A stretch of 64,000 nt of DNA from contig NC_089396.1 of assembly GCF_003171515.1 (NCBI RefSeq), positions 2,356,001-2,420,000 of the forward strand, in the 5' to 3' direction. Numbering within the stretch: the first letter of the stretch is position 1; every line of letters begins with the position of its first letter. This DNA is from Pyrenophora tritici-repentis (Eukaryota; Ascomycota; Dothideomycetes; Pleosporales; Pleosporaceae). Shown piece after piece: positions 42,907-53,675 of the stretch. The position numbers and the translations under genes were made by a program. The notes under the pieces are model-generated. The model was not told the origin of the DNA, made no database searches, and saw nothing but the letters and a program-made list of their open reading frames with translations.

Positions 42907-44877
42907 TGCGCAATCTAAATCACCTTTTCTTTTTCAAGTCTCTGAGTACACACAGCAGGGTTTAGGCTGCGCATCTATACATGATGGGTCGCCTTGTGGT
43001 GGGGCGCAGATGCGTCTTGCGATGATTCAGCGGCGAAATTGCTCGTGTGTGCACGTGAGGACGCGTCGAACCGCGTTGTTTATCATGTTTTGTTGCAACC
43101 TTTCGAATTCACAAACTCATATCATCTGCATGTAGGTAAGTACGTAAGCATGGTGCAGGAACACTTTGTTTCGCGATTGATGATGTGCCTAGCTTGTTTT
43201 CGCTAACAGTCTGACGTCGCGCTGAGTAGCGACACTGCGTAAATTCTGTTCCCTTCACAAGTAGAATGCGAATGAAAAAAATGCTATCAATTGGTAGAGA
43301 GGTAGCATGTCTGTCATACTAAGAAGAGGGTGGCAGGATCTTAGCAAGCACTAGAGAGCCTGTGGTTCTCTCTAGAAGTCTTGATAGTCGACAAGCTAAG
43401 TGAAATGTTTGCTGTATTGACAGAGCTAGAAGGACATGAACACTACAAGAGATGCGTGTGGAAAGAACCTGTCTAAGACTACAGTAGTGAGGTGTTACAT
43501 AGATGAAGCACTGTATGTCCTCCACATGTACACATAACTTCACCTCGAGCTTATATGCCAATGTACAACCACACTCACTTGGAAGAAAAGCAAACGAAGC
43601 ATCTTCCTCAATTCTCTGGCAAGCCAGAGAAATCAATGAAAAAGCTAGTTAGGCGCCGCCCCAACCATCGCGGCGCCCGATGACTCCCACCTAGTGTAAA
43701 ATAGAGTCTCTCATTTAACCGGCTGCTCGGTTCGAAGTGGTGACGAAGATCAGGGGAGGAAGGATATTAGGCAGGGGGAGGGGAGTTAGTAGTGCCGCAA
43801 GGAAATGGGGGGTGCAGAAAAGAGCGCAGCAAAGTGATGAGAAGTAGAAGTAAGTGGGAGGGAGGGACTGCTTATATTAGACCTCCAGACGCCGCCAAGC
43901 CTTGCGGATCAACCAAAAACCGCTGCCGGGCTTCTCCCGGTGTTCTGCCGCCGCCGGTAGCAGTGGAAGAGTATGGAATGGCTGGTGAAGGTGAGTCGTC
44001 GGCCAATGAGAGTGGCTGATTACTACGTCGCGAGGAACTTTGAGGGATTTTTTGACGTCATATCGTACAGACAGCAACCCGAGGAGGCGAAATTTGTGCT
44101 TTCTACCTATGAGAGACGCGGGATGGTGAAGATGAATGTTCAAGTCACGTGAGGGCCATGCATGTACGGACGTCGCGACAGCGTCCTGGAAGTTGACCAG
44201 CGAGGTAGAGATGCAGCAAAGAGCTCTTCTAAAGCCCTCAGTGCAAGTCATGAGGTAAACGGGCAGTGTTTGCACACTGAAAGGGCAATTGCAGTGAACT
44301 GCTAGATGCGAAAGTGGTGAACAGCTATGGCTCAGCCTCAACGGCCACCACGCTGCAGCGCAATGGATAGAATCTGTTGCTGCAACTACTTTGTATCATA
44401 TACCCGAAGAACATCAATTGGTAGCTGGATTCATGGTCCAGCATCTCCAGTGGCGCTCAATCCATCTGTAGAGCAAGCATAGCGCCGGGGCGATTTGGAA
44501 ATTCGTCAAAATTGCAACATCCAGACGGGCCTATTGGTTAATTGAAAGGCCTATCTGCTTTGTGCTTTATGAAAGGCTTACTGGCTTCTTGAAAGGCCTA
44601 ATGGCTCCATGAAAGAGTTGGCCCGTCATGTGGGCTCCGTCACTGCAGCTGGTTATCGCGAATCCTCGCAGTGATTAGCAAGCACAGGAACCTATACAGC
44701 CCACCCAATCTGCAGCCGCAAAGAACACACTCTGACTGACACAACCTTGCAGAGACAACCCAACGCCCACCACCCGTATACGCAAACCCGAGTCAACACG
44801 AGTTACCCCAGTACCATCTCCCGCAGCTCATACAACGGTCTCTGATCAGCTGCTTCGTCGATCAAACGACGCTCAAG
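42907..44877. other. Long intergenic region
   Basis: Nearly 2 kb without a supported gene. It contains the short direct repeats at 44526-44616. The last 150 bases are CA-rich and leader-like. Confidence 0.45.
44526..44616. repeat. Degenerate tandem repeat around TGAAAGGCCTA
   Basis: Four units of about 26-32 bp share the core TGAAAGGC(C/T)TA followed by a pyrimidine-rich spacer; the fourth copy is truncated to ATGAAAGA. Confidence 0.65.
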
Positions 44878-45981
44878 ATGACCAGGCGACGCCCGATCAA
44901 GATCAAAGATGCGAAACCTCCCTTCCCAAGCCGAGCGACATTCCTTTTCCTCCCCGGCGAGCTCCGCAACAAGATCTACGCTCTCTGTTTCGATGTGGAG
45001 CACTCGCGCGTGCCGTTGAACCCGTTTCACCTCAACAAGCCAGACCAGTACATCGCGCTCGCGCGGACATATTCGCAGATGTACGGCGAAGTGCGAGGCT
45101 ACATGACCGAGAACCAAGCCGCCTACATCCCGGTCATGGTGGGTATGAACTTTGACTACGAAGACAAGCTAGACGATGAATTCGGTTTGACAATAGAAAC
45201 AAAAGACACCATCGCAGCAGCGCTCACGGAATTTGCAAACGTACACTTCCACCTGCACGTCGATCTCATCGCTGGAGAGAATTCCTACGATCCCAGACTC
45301 CTCCTCGCATCCCTCCATCGGGCGATCGAGACATTTCAGTCGCAGTCCATGAGGATGCTCCTCAGGCGCAGTATCCACAGCCGTCGACGCGCGACCGTTC
45401 ACCTCGACCACTTTCTCTCGCTGTGGCCCAAGTTGCACCCAGTAAACGAAGGCGTTCCCGGCGGGGAGCTTGGGGAGCTCGTCGAACTGCTAGCAAAGGA
45501 CAGAGCCACAGACTGGGAGATCAGATACTACATACCCACAGGGCAAGGCAGCACTACAACTACGTATGGGAACTACCGCTATGATGGCGTGATGATCAGG
45601 GAATTGGAGTTGACGCAACTACTTAATTGCGTCAGGCAGTCCCGTCATGGGAACATCTCCGTCATCGTTGAGATGTATGGCGAGCATACGACGTGGAATT
45701 ATGGCGATAAGACAGGTTGTGTAGTGCGCCATCGTCGTACTCCTGCGATAGACCTCTGGCCCAACCTGCATTCCGATCCCGCGCTGTATGACTCCAAGGA
45801 GGATTTGCAACTTCTCAAGCTTTGTCCGACCACCTTCTCTTCCAGCAATTTTGACCCCGAAACCTTGGACGCTCTAAAGTGGAAATTGGACTGGAGATTG
45901 AAAAGCATAAGATGGAGAAGAAGTGGTCATGGTATTTTTTCTGTGATTGAGCACGACGAATTTGACGATTCCGTGTGGTAG
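44878..45981 (+). CDS. F-box-like orphan protein (LPGELRNKIY)
   Basis: A single-exon protein of 367 residues. Near the N-terminus it has FLFLPGELRNKIYALCF, the F-box-like LPxELRNxIY motif seen in a large expanded family of fungal proteins of unknown role. The rest has no recognised domain; it is predicted soluble and ends FSVIEHDEFDDSVW. The ATG follows a GACGCTCAAG leader, and an upstream basic start (MTRRRPIKIKDAKPPF) is typical of the family. Such proteins may be substrate adaptors of SCF ubiquitin ligases, but most lack experimental support. It is convergent with the phytase gene, with 180 bp between the stop codons. Confidence 0.75.
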   Translation: MTRRRPIKIKDAKPPFPSRATFLFLPGELRNKIYALCFDVEHSRVPLNPFHLNKPDQYIALARTYSQMYGEVRGYMTENQAAYIPVMVGMNFDYEDKLDDEFGLTIETKDTIAAALTEFANVHFHLHVDLIAGENSYDPRLLLASLHRAIETFQSQSMRMLLRRSIHSRRRATVHLDHFLSLWPKLHPVNEGVPGGELGELVELLAKDRATDWEIRYYIPTGQGSTTTTYGNYRYDGVMIRELELTQLLNCVRQSRHGNISVIVEMYGEHTTWNYGDKTGCVVRHRRTPAIDLWPNLHSDPALYDSKEDLQLLKLCPTTFSSSNFDPETLDALKWKLDWRLKSIRWRRSGHGIFSVIEHDEFDDSVW

Positions 45982-46161
45982 TCGGCTGTCTATGGCAAAC
46001 ATCAATGATGCATGTTCGCATGGAGATCTGGGTAGCAGATGGTCTACAAAGGACATGGTAAGCTTCAATATGCTTTGTAAGAACATGTAGTACAGAATGT
46101 TGGAATTCATAGATGTAGGAATAACTCAGATGTAGTCTTTCGCTGTAGAGTAACGTCTTTA

Positions 46162-48461
46162 CTAGTACCCCAACTTCTCAACCCTCTCTTTCCCCAATAT
46201 ATCCACCAAACTAACAAGCTTGAAACTCGCTTCCTTCGCCGTACCTCCCTCAGCAAGCTCATTAGCATCATCATGTGTAACAAACAGCCCGCCCGGGAAA
46301 TCCTCATTCAGCACATTCCCAACTGCGGTAATACCATCCGTGTTGCTCACATGGTCGATACCCTTCTTCTCATTATCCACAATCGTAAACGTCTCTACGT
46401 ACTTGTGCGGCGGCGCGCGTTCGTAGACGAGGTAGGCAGAGATACCCTGTGATGACACGATGATGTAACCGTCAGGGCCCGACTTGGCAGGCACGAGGGT
46501 AATACCTTCAACGTCGGCGTGTAGCCCGCTTGCATCGCCCACAGTGGCGATCTGGACACCGGTATGCGATCCGGTGGGTTCTGCTTCGTAGCGCCAGATG
46601 CCGAGGGGTTCTTCGCCGATGAAGACGTAGCCGGCGCCTTCGTCGGCGACGCAGCCTTCGACTTGTCCACCGGAGCCGCCCTGGAATTGGCGGACGAGCG
46701 TTGTTTGAAGGGTGCCGTTGGTGGTGGCGGTGAGTTCGTATTGCAGGTATTGTGCTTCTTTGTTGTTGACGAAGAGGTATTGCTTTCCCGTTTTCTGAGA
46801 GCGATAGGTGCATGAGCCGTAGGGTTCGTAGTCTGCGGGTAGTGCCTGGGTGCCACCGGAGATATCGCTGAGGTAGCCGGTGCTGTTTACTCCGACGATG
46901 CTTTGAAAATGTAAGCTGGATGCTTGAATGGCAGAAAAGAGGGAATACTTACCACATTGTGTTGTCGCCGCGACACGCCGCATATGCAAGATCGACCTTG
47001 CGCCCATCAACGGTGAAGTTGTAGATGACATCGACATTGTTCGGCTCATTCGCAGTCAGATGCTGCAGGAGCTTTCCTTCTAGATCGAAGACGCCGAATC
47101 CCTCACCGTCATCAGATTTCGTCGTAGTGATGATCTTGCTCTGGTCTGGCCTAGTAGGGTGAATCCACATTGCCGGGTCATCGCCATCGCCACCGTTTGC
47201 CTCAGTCTCGTGCTTGGCCTTGACCGCGACAAACGAACAGTCAGGACCAGTCCATCCGTCCTTGCACTTGCAGACATTGGGACCATCGCATTTTCCATGA
47301 CCAGAACAGTCGTTGGCGCAGGTCGTCTTTGTGCAGTCGTGACCGGTGAAGCCTGCAAAACAAGAGCAAACCTTGTCGGAGATGAAGCCATTCTTGGAGC
47401 ACTTGCCTGAGACGGGGCTTACGCAACTGTCACAATGCTGATTTTCAGGGCTATACTTTGTGTTTGTCTTGATACCAAACGAAGTAAGAACGCCATTTAG
47501 TGAGCCTACAGCGACACCGGAATCATCTTTTCCCTCAAAGGCGAATGCGAAAGCCCCGGATGGATAACCCGGGAGTGTGGACTGAAGAACCGATAACCCT
47601 CCTTTGATCGAAAGCTTAGAGATGCCGCTCAATAACAGGCTTCCTTTCTTCTTCATCCCGGAGTCGTATACGTCGATGGCCTCATCGTGAGCCACGAAAA
47701 GATATTCGCTAGAATTGCCATGATACGTAGCCAATCCCTCCACTCCCATTTTTTCATCTAACGTCTGGATCTCAGGAGCTTGAGTCGACTCTGAAGCTTG
47801 AAAAGAGTACAAGGGTCTATCTTCCGCGGAGAAGAAGACTTGGCCGGCTGAGAAGACGGCACAGGTTTCGGCTTCTATGGGAGCAGCGAATGTTTGCACC
47901 TATTAAACATCAGTTCAGTATTCCAGAAACAATAGTCAAATGGATACCTACCTCCAGTACTTCAACACGCTTCTTAGTATCTCTAGTCAGGAACTGGACC
48001 ACCATCTTTTTGCCGAACAGGAAGATGTAGCTCTCTCCACTTGTTGGGCTACGCCAGACGCACGCCGCACTCCAATCGCCCAGTTGTTTCTTGTCGTTAC
48101 TCTCGACCGCTTTACTGGTCTTTGCGTCGAAAACCCGGATGAGTGAGTCGGGCGAGGGAACGTTGACGATCAGATCTCGACCGCCAATATCGAGAACAGG
48201 GACAACAATTTTCGAGCGACCAGTCTTCAAATGCGATATTTCTTGGAAACTGCTTCCATTGGAAACTGCAAACGTTCTAAACCCGCCATCCGCTGCGCTT
48301 TTATCGTTGGCGACAAGGAGAGGCGATGTACCGTAAACGAAGCCCGTGTTCTCCGCTTTAAATCCAGTAGCCACAGGAACGATCGTGACATTGACTTCTT
48401 GAGCCACAACAAACGAAAAGACAGCGGCCGCCCATGCCGCACATGTTGTAACAAATCTCAT
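46162..48461 (-). CDS. Secreted beta-propeller 3-phytase with EGF-like modules
   Basis: Three exons (48461-47952, 47899-46953, 46900-46162) join in frame to 731 residues. A signal peptide (MRFVTTCAAWAAAVFSFVVA) directs secretion. The N-terminal half is a degenerate propeller. A cysteine-rich centre with EGF-like spacing follows (CSCFAGFTGHDC, CANDCSGHGKCDG, CKCKDGWTGPDC). The C-terminal half is a complete beta-propeller phytase domain: GGDGDDPAMWIHPTRPDQSK, TTTKSDDGEGFGVFDLEGKL, NEPNNVDVIYNF, QVEGCVADEGAGYVFIGEEP and WRYEAEP. These match the calcium- and phosphate-binding positions of the family. The enzyme releases phosphate from phytate outside the cell; the EGF modules may mediate binding. 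The splice at TMCIVGV is the least certain junction. Confidence 0.9.
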
Positions 48462-50009
48462 ATCGACAACAAAGGCTGGAAGAAATCGCGAGAGCGGCCT
48501 GCAGCCGCAAGTAGGCCAAGGCAGCCCGTGCTATATACAAGGCAACATGTCGATGCAGGGCCTGAACCTGAACCCACATTTTACACATGTCACTGGCTTT
48601 ACATGCGACGGTCTTCCCACCAATTCGAGCATTACCCGTCATGCATCCATGTTCAGGGACTGGGTGTGGTTGTGGTGCCTGTTGATTCAAGTTAGACTCG
48701 GTTAAGCTGATCGGCCAATGAATGTGGCGATCAAGGCAACGTGAGACAGCCGTCCGGGATTAGTCGCCACTGATCAACATATGGCGTTTACTTAAGGGGA
48801 AAGTGCTTCTATTTTCATAGGCTTGTATAACTCAATTTTTACGTGCTTCTCAGTCTGGAGATTTCGTACACCAGCCTATGCCATTATAACCGCGTTAATT
48901 GGATGTATTGGAGACCTTTCATCTTTATCCATTGTGGTCTGTTGGATTGTGCATCAGGATGGAAGCATATTGCAACCACGGCCGCAGATGTCCTTGCCTG
49001 GGCATCGAACTTAGCAATCGCGACAAAACTCTCGCCTTACCGCATTTCATATATGACACGGAAGGTGTCGACCTGTTTATTGATCGACTAGCACGCAGTA
49101 CATTGAGCCACTCACCTGTTTTTGGAGGGCTCAACAAGATTGAGCCTCCCAAGTTGATATGGTACCGCGCCATTTTACATTCTATCCTTACAACCATCCG
49201 CACTTTACACCGCATACCATATCGCGGTGCGGTGTGTTCTCCTCGACAACTTTTTGACAACACCCAATTGCACTCGACCCAGGTGGGCCAGTCAACCTTG
49301 GACATTTCTCCGTATGCCTCAAATCCCTATGGCACTGGACGATCGGTAATTCCTTTCTTCCCCTCGCAATAAAGCCGGCATCAAGCTGGGTAAGGCTTTA
49401 ATGCTGTTTATGAACTATTATCGTGATCTTCTGAGGTACTGAATAGAGTACAATATCGTGTTCGCTCATTACTGGCACGATGAGGTTGCAGATTTGCATG
49501 GGGCTGATCTTCGGCAGGGATTGGGATGACATGATATTGATCTCGACCCTACGTGCCCACACTTGGACCATCAATCTCGGACCCTCTAGAGCATTCTGTT
49601 TACCGGAAAGTAGCATGAGATACAGAGGCGGAGGAAAGGTGGATAGTATCCTCGCGTGGTAGGTAATCTTGTTTCCTTCTATTTTCAACACGTTGGCTCT
49701 AGGTAGTCAGACCGCACTCTTTCAAAATTATAGGCACATAATATGTCTAGGAGCGTGAAAGCTCGGGATACAGTATGATTAGCGTAAACTTCATATACAT
49801 ATTCACTATTCTGCCTGCATTCATCTTTGCGACGAATCTGAGTAATATATTCACGCGTTTACCAGTTTGGCCGCTCGCGCTGGGTGACGTGATTTGTGTA
49901 ATACCTGCTACCTCGTTCTATTCTTGGGTGCAAAATACTGGACCTCGCGATTCACGTCACTGCTACGATGGAACGCGCCCAGCCACGTCAGCCGGTGACT
50001 CACCCCAGA
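48462..50009. other. Gene-poor region upstream of the phytase
   Basis: The part next to 48461 is the likely phytase promoter. Overlapping frames of 126-157 residues on both strands around 48900-49372 have no domain, signal peptide or repeat, so neither is called. No other feature is seen. Confidence 0.45.
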
Positions 50010-50153
50010 TCTACAATCAGACTCCGCAACAATCAATCGGATCGGCATGATTGATTCCTATCTAGGTTAAAGGCTGCCTAATGAAGTAATTCTTTAACCT
50101 ATATAGGAATCAATCATGTCAATCGATTGATTGTTGCGGAGTCTGTCTACAAT
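50010..50153. mobile_element. hAT-type foldback MITE with 8-bp target duplication
   Basis: A 128-bp element (50018-50145) is almost entirely palindromic. Its arms begin CAGACTCCGCAAC at each end, pair over about 54 nt with a small internal mismatch, and enclose a loop of about 20 nt. The 8-bp direct repeat TCTACAAT flanks it exactly (50010-50017 and 50146-50153). It has no coding capacity. Size, hairpin structure and duplication length mark it as a non-autonomous hAT-superfamily MITE. The first 20 bases match the full hAT element's TIR at 15 positions. Confidence 0.9.
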
Positions 50154-50165
50154 GCACCACCTCCA

Positions 50166-50172
50166 TATATAA
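50166..50172 (+). promoter_or_regulatory. TATA box with CT-repeat leader
   Basis: TATATAA is followed by a (CT)n run near 50200-50218 and a pyrimidine-rich leader ending TTCAAGATG at 50327. This is a convincing promoter layout although the gene behind it is broken. Confidence 0.5.
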
Positions 50173-50326
50173 GTACCCCAGTCTTCTCTTTATACTGCCC
50201 TCTCTCTCTCTCTCTCTTCCCGTACAACTCAGAGCCCATCGAATAAGCGCTTCAGCAACCATAGTTTGATTTCTGTCAGACAACCGATTACAACTTACAC
50301 GAAACTCTTTCTTTCTTTGCTTCAAG

Positions 50327-50527
50327 ATGTTGGACAAGTCACTGGAAAATGTACCAAAATGTTGGTTTCCTTGTCCCTGCGATGATCTAGAGGAGGACCA
50401 GGAATGCGATTGCGTTTAGTGGGACCGCGATCGGCTCACACTTCTGCCTGGTGATTCTTTGTCTTACGGCATGAACATGGAAGCGATGAGACGTTTGGAG
50501 AGGATGCATCAAATTCAAAACAGGTAA
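50327..50527 (+). pseudogene. Small cysteine-rich gene broken by TAG
   Basis: From the ATG the frame reads MLDKSLENVPKCWFPCPCDD and EEDQECDCV, then a TAG at 50417. In the same frame it continues WDRDRLTLLPGDSLSYGMNM and ends HQIQNR at a TAA that lies within GGTAAC, a possible splice donor. The text after the stop looks like protein, so a CAG to TAG change is plausible. No signal peptide is present and no family is recognised. The MITE lies about 180 bp upstream of the start codon and ends just 20 bp before the TATA box. Confidence 0.4.
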
Positions 50528-51993
50528 CAGGGCCCATATTTCAGGGTCGTGGATATACAGAATTTCATCAGACATTAGTCTATAGCAATCCAAAGGCTGT
50601 CCAATTTGCCATCTTCTCACCTTGATTTCTTCAATATATGCGTTGATTGCGCAAGAACGTAAGCGGTACGGGGTAGATGTAAGCACTAATATCAAAGCAG
50701 CGGTCTATGCGCCAAGGAAGATCATCTACCTATGTACGTAACTAAGCGGCCGAACTGTGGCAAGTAATCATCGCCCATAACGAATATGTCGGAGGTAGAC
50801 AGTTCCCGTTCTCCGAAGTTTTAAAATCTGTCCAAGGCTCTATGCACGTCAAAATGTGCAAGCACCGCTTGTCGATATACGGAAATGGTCGCATGTTCAT
50901 AGGTATCCGTATCTAGGTATTCATTTACATACATCTATGGGCCCACTGATCTAGTGATAGTGTTTGCACGGCGAGATCCTTCGTGGACCCTCCCCTTCCG
51001 ACTAGTCATGCAAGTACCGTACTTGTTTACTGACTTTAAATAGCATACCAGATACGCGGACACTGATGATCTCTTACATAATCCACTGTATGGACCCCTC
51101 AGTGTCAAGCTTTCACTGAGGGTCCAGAGGAAGACAACAAGCTTTGCAGTAAACGTCTAATGCCTATCAGTCAACCACCAATGTCTCTTGAAATCCATGG
51201 TTGCGATAGCCAGGAATGTTGTCAATTGGTCGGAATAGGCGCTAATTGAGTCAGTATAGAGTAGTGCTCGCCGTTGTTGCCATATTTTTTACGATCCTGC
51301 GATTAATCTAAGTACCTAGATAGGAGCAGTTTCATCAAGGTGTAACTGGTCGAATTGATTGGGGGGATCTTTGATATCCGTATTTGTCGTCTCTGGTATG
51401 TTTGGTGTTACCTGATGAACAAGGGCTTGTCGCGTCACTGTATAATCTCAACCATGTTCACCAGGAACTGACTGATGATACATTCGAGAACACGTTCTTT
51501 GCCTAGCGTAGTGGTGTGAGTGATGTAAGATGCTTACTTCCGAATGCTGTTCGTCGTAACCCCAGTCATCTGTGACCCACATGACTAACCGTGCCCCGGC
51601 TATGTTTCCCGCTCTTTGGAACTAGTCAGCCACCTAACACTACTACACCCAAACGACTTTGAGCAATGACAGCGATGCCCCAACTTTGGTATCACACGTC
51701 CATATACGCCCGGCTATGTTTCCCCAAGTCATTCCCCCACAGTTCTGTCGTCAAATCTTGCCTTATCGCACGCCTGCCGTGCCGTAGAACGATCAAACTA
51801 GCATGTAGCAGATACATTCCACGCGTTGTTGTATGAAAAGACCCAAAGTCCTCTGCTATACTACCACATCTCGGCGGTAACTTACCTATTTGCAATCGCG
51901 ATTACAGTAATTCTCTCTACCTACCACCCAGAGACTCTTTTCACCACCTCCAAACATCAAATCACCACCTCCAAACATCAAATCACCACCACT
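50528..51993. other. Gene-poor region
   Basis: No supported gene. Direct 20-bp repeats lie at its right end, just before the next start codon. Confidence 0.45.
51947..51988. repeat. Two-copy 20-bp direct repeat in a 5' leader
   Basis: The unit CACCTCCAAACATCAAATCA occurs twice in tandem, ending six to ten bases before the ATG at 51994. Confidence 0.85.
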
Positions 51994-52328
51994 ATGCATT
52001 TCCGCTTATTCAGCCTACTCCTTACCGTGCTGCCCTTTGTGGCCCTGGTTTCTACAGAGCTTTCGGGAAATTTTGAATGCGATTCAGCCCCAGCTAAATG
52101 GGGCCCAGTACGTATATTATATCTACCAGTGCAACGAAACATCTTGGCCAAATACGAAAACAACAGAAGCCTGGAAACTGTGATGAGACAGACACATTAG
52201 AGTGCACAAGCAGCTGTGATATCATGGCAAGCATCACTGCCCCGTTTAGATGTCACTATGCCAGTAGAATACCACGAGTAGTGCGGCATAGGTATCTCCT
52301 TCCAATTCCATTCGTCATGAACGAATAA
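51994..52328 (+). CDS. Small secreted protein, two exons (effector candidate)
   Basis: Exons 51994-52107 and 52167-52328 join in phase 0 to 91 residues; the 59-nt intron has the strong donor GTACGT and ends AACAG. The signal peptide is MHFRLFSLLLTVLPFVALVS. The mature part has five cysteines (NFECD, PGNCDE, LECTSSC, FRCHY) in 71 residues, then a basic C-terminal region (RIPRVVRHRYLLPIP). Reading through without splicing would give a 68-residue product with one mature cysteine, so the spliced form is favoured. No family is recognised. It is a candidate effector by size, secretion signal and location in a gene-poor area. Confidence 0.55.
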
Positions 52329-52872
52329 ACAGAACAAGTGTGATTGCTACTGCTCTTTGCTCGGGGAATACAGCGAAACCAAATAAGGGCTATTGCAAGC
52401 CTGACCCGCTTGGGATATTCTGGGGCCGAATGCTGGAAACGCGGATTGTTGCGTTCGACAAATTATGAGAGAATCAAAGGTGCGGTAACCACTAGATTGG
52501 GGGCCGACCTTGGCTTTATGACTTTGCCGACTGCGAAAAAGAAACAATGAGAAAGGAATATTCGCTTTCTAGAAGGGAAGAGTGGCTTGCAAATGCGTGT
52601 GGTATCGTGGGTAGCGGAGCTAGCGTTAGTCACATGTATATATCAATTCACTTCTTATCGAATATCTTCAAACTTGCTCGATTGTAAATTCAATTGGAAA
52701 TATGATCATCATCTCCGACGGATTGCCCGTCATACCACCTAGAGCCCATCCTTGGCGTTCCAACCCGAAGAACCATCGATTGCCTGATTTTGAAGATAGC
52801 TCGACTGAGCTTTTTCACACTTGCCTTAGCACTTGGATGTCCAGACCACCTTTACCACACTGTGGAGACTTT
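52329..52872. other. Intergenic region
   Basis: No supported gene between the secreted-protein gene and the broken gene on the opposite strand. Confidence 0.4.
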
Positions 52873-53675
52873 CTAGAACTCGTCATCTATTGGGTTGCCA
52901 TAGATACTCACGCAGGCTAGAACCTCAAAGTCTATGTCGAACTCAAGTTCGAGAGATACGACAATCTCTCGTAGTGCAGGAATGACCGTCTTCCACCAGT
53001 TGAGATCATCAGCCGTGGCAGTGGAGATGACTACCGTGAGGCTGTTTTGTTGCGATCGTCAAGGTGGAGCCCGCGATACATAAACTCAATAGCTCGCTAG
53101 TCTAGGCCCATGTCATGGATGACTTTAGTAATACGTTTCACTAGAGGGGTCGGCCATATCTCGTCAATCCTCTCGGCGAGTGGACCGCTGGTGGAACCGC
53201 ACACAAGATCAATTTTTGCGCGGTAGTCGATTATTTCGATCTTGGTATCCGCTGTTTCCGGTATGTTCATGACGTGAAGTCGCAGCTTGATAACCACGTC
53301 GTGGAAGCGATCGGCGGCGTGTGCCTCGGTATCGGTAGCGACCAGAAGTGTCAGGTAGTCCTGCATCTCGGCTTTGTGAGCAGAGCGTGGCATTCGATAG
53401 ACGAAGCTGACTTCAGTCTTTATTCCCTCGGCATCCAGAATGCGCTGTGCACTTGTGACATGTTCAGACGAGTTTGGAATCGATTGGGCCACATCTTTCT
53501 CGATAGTCCTCACAGGGAGTGGGGGGAGGATTGGCCAGCCATAGCGGTATTTGAGACTCCGACAATCCATCTCAGCTGCGATCTCTTCCTCGATACACGA
53601 CTGCGGTTTGCTGTCCTTGTCCGTGACAGGTTCCTTGAGCGAGGAGGTCTCGGGTGAGCTGGAAGGTATAGTCAT
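52873..53675 (-). pseudogene. Orphan gene with a TAG stop and a frameshift
   Basis: A 192-residue frame starts MTIPSSSPETSSLKEPVTDK and runs to KRITKVIHDMGLD, ending at a TAG (53099-53097). The same frame continues beyond as RAIEFMYRGLHLDDRNKT. A one-base shift in an A-run then leads into a frame that reads TVVISTATADDLNWWKTVIP and ends CVSIYGNPIDDEF with a stop at 52873. The downstream segments are clearly protein-like, so the gene once encoded about 265 residues. The family is not recognised. Either true decay or a shortened product of 192 residues is possible. Confidence 0.55.

Noticed and set aside
43726..43760. GGTTCGAAG resembling a tRNA T-loop
   Set aside because: No acceptor stem, D-arm or anticodon arm can be paired around it. 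No convincing tRNA gene was found in the window.
48899..49372. Overlapping 157- and 126-residue frames on opposite strands
   Set aside because: Neither has a signal peptide, domain, leader or splice support, and they are mutually exclusive shadows of each other.
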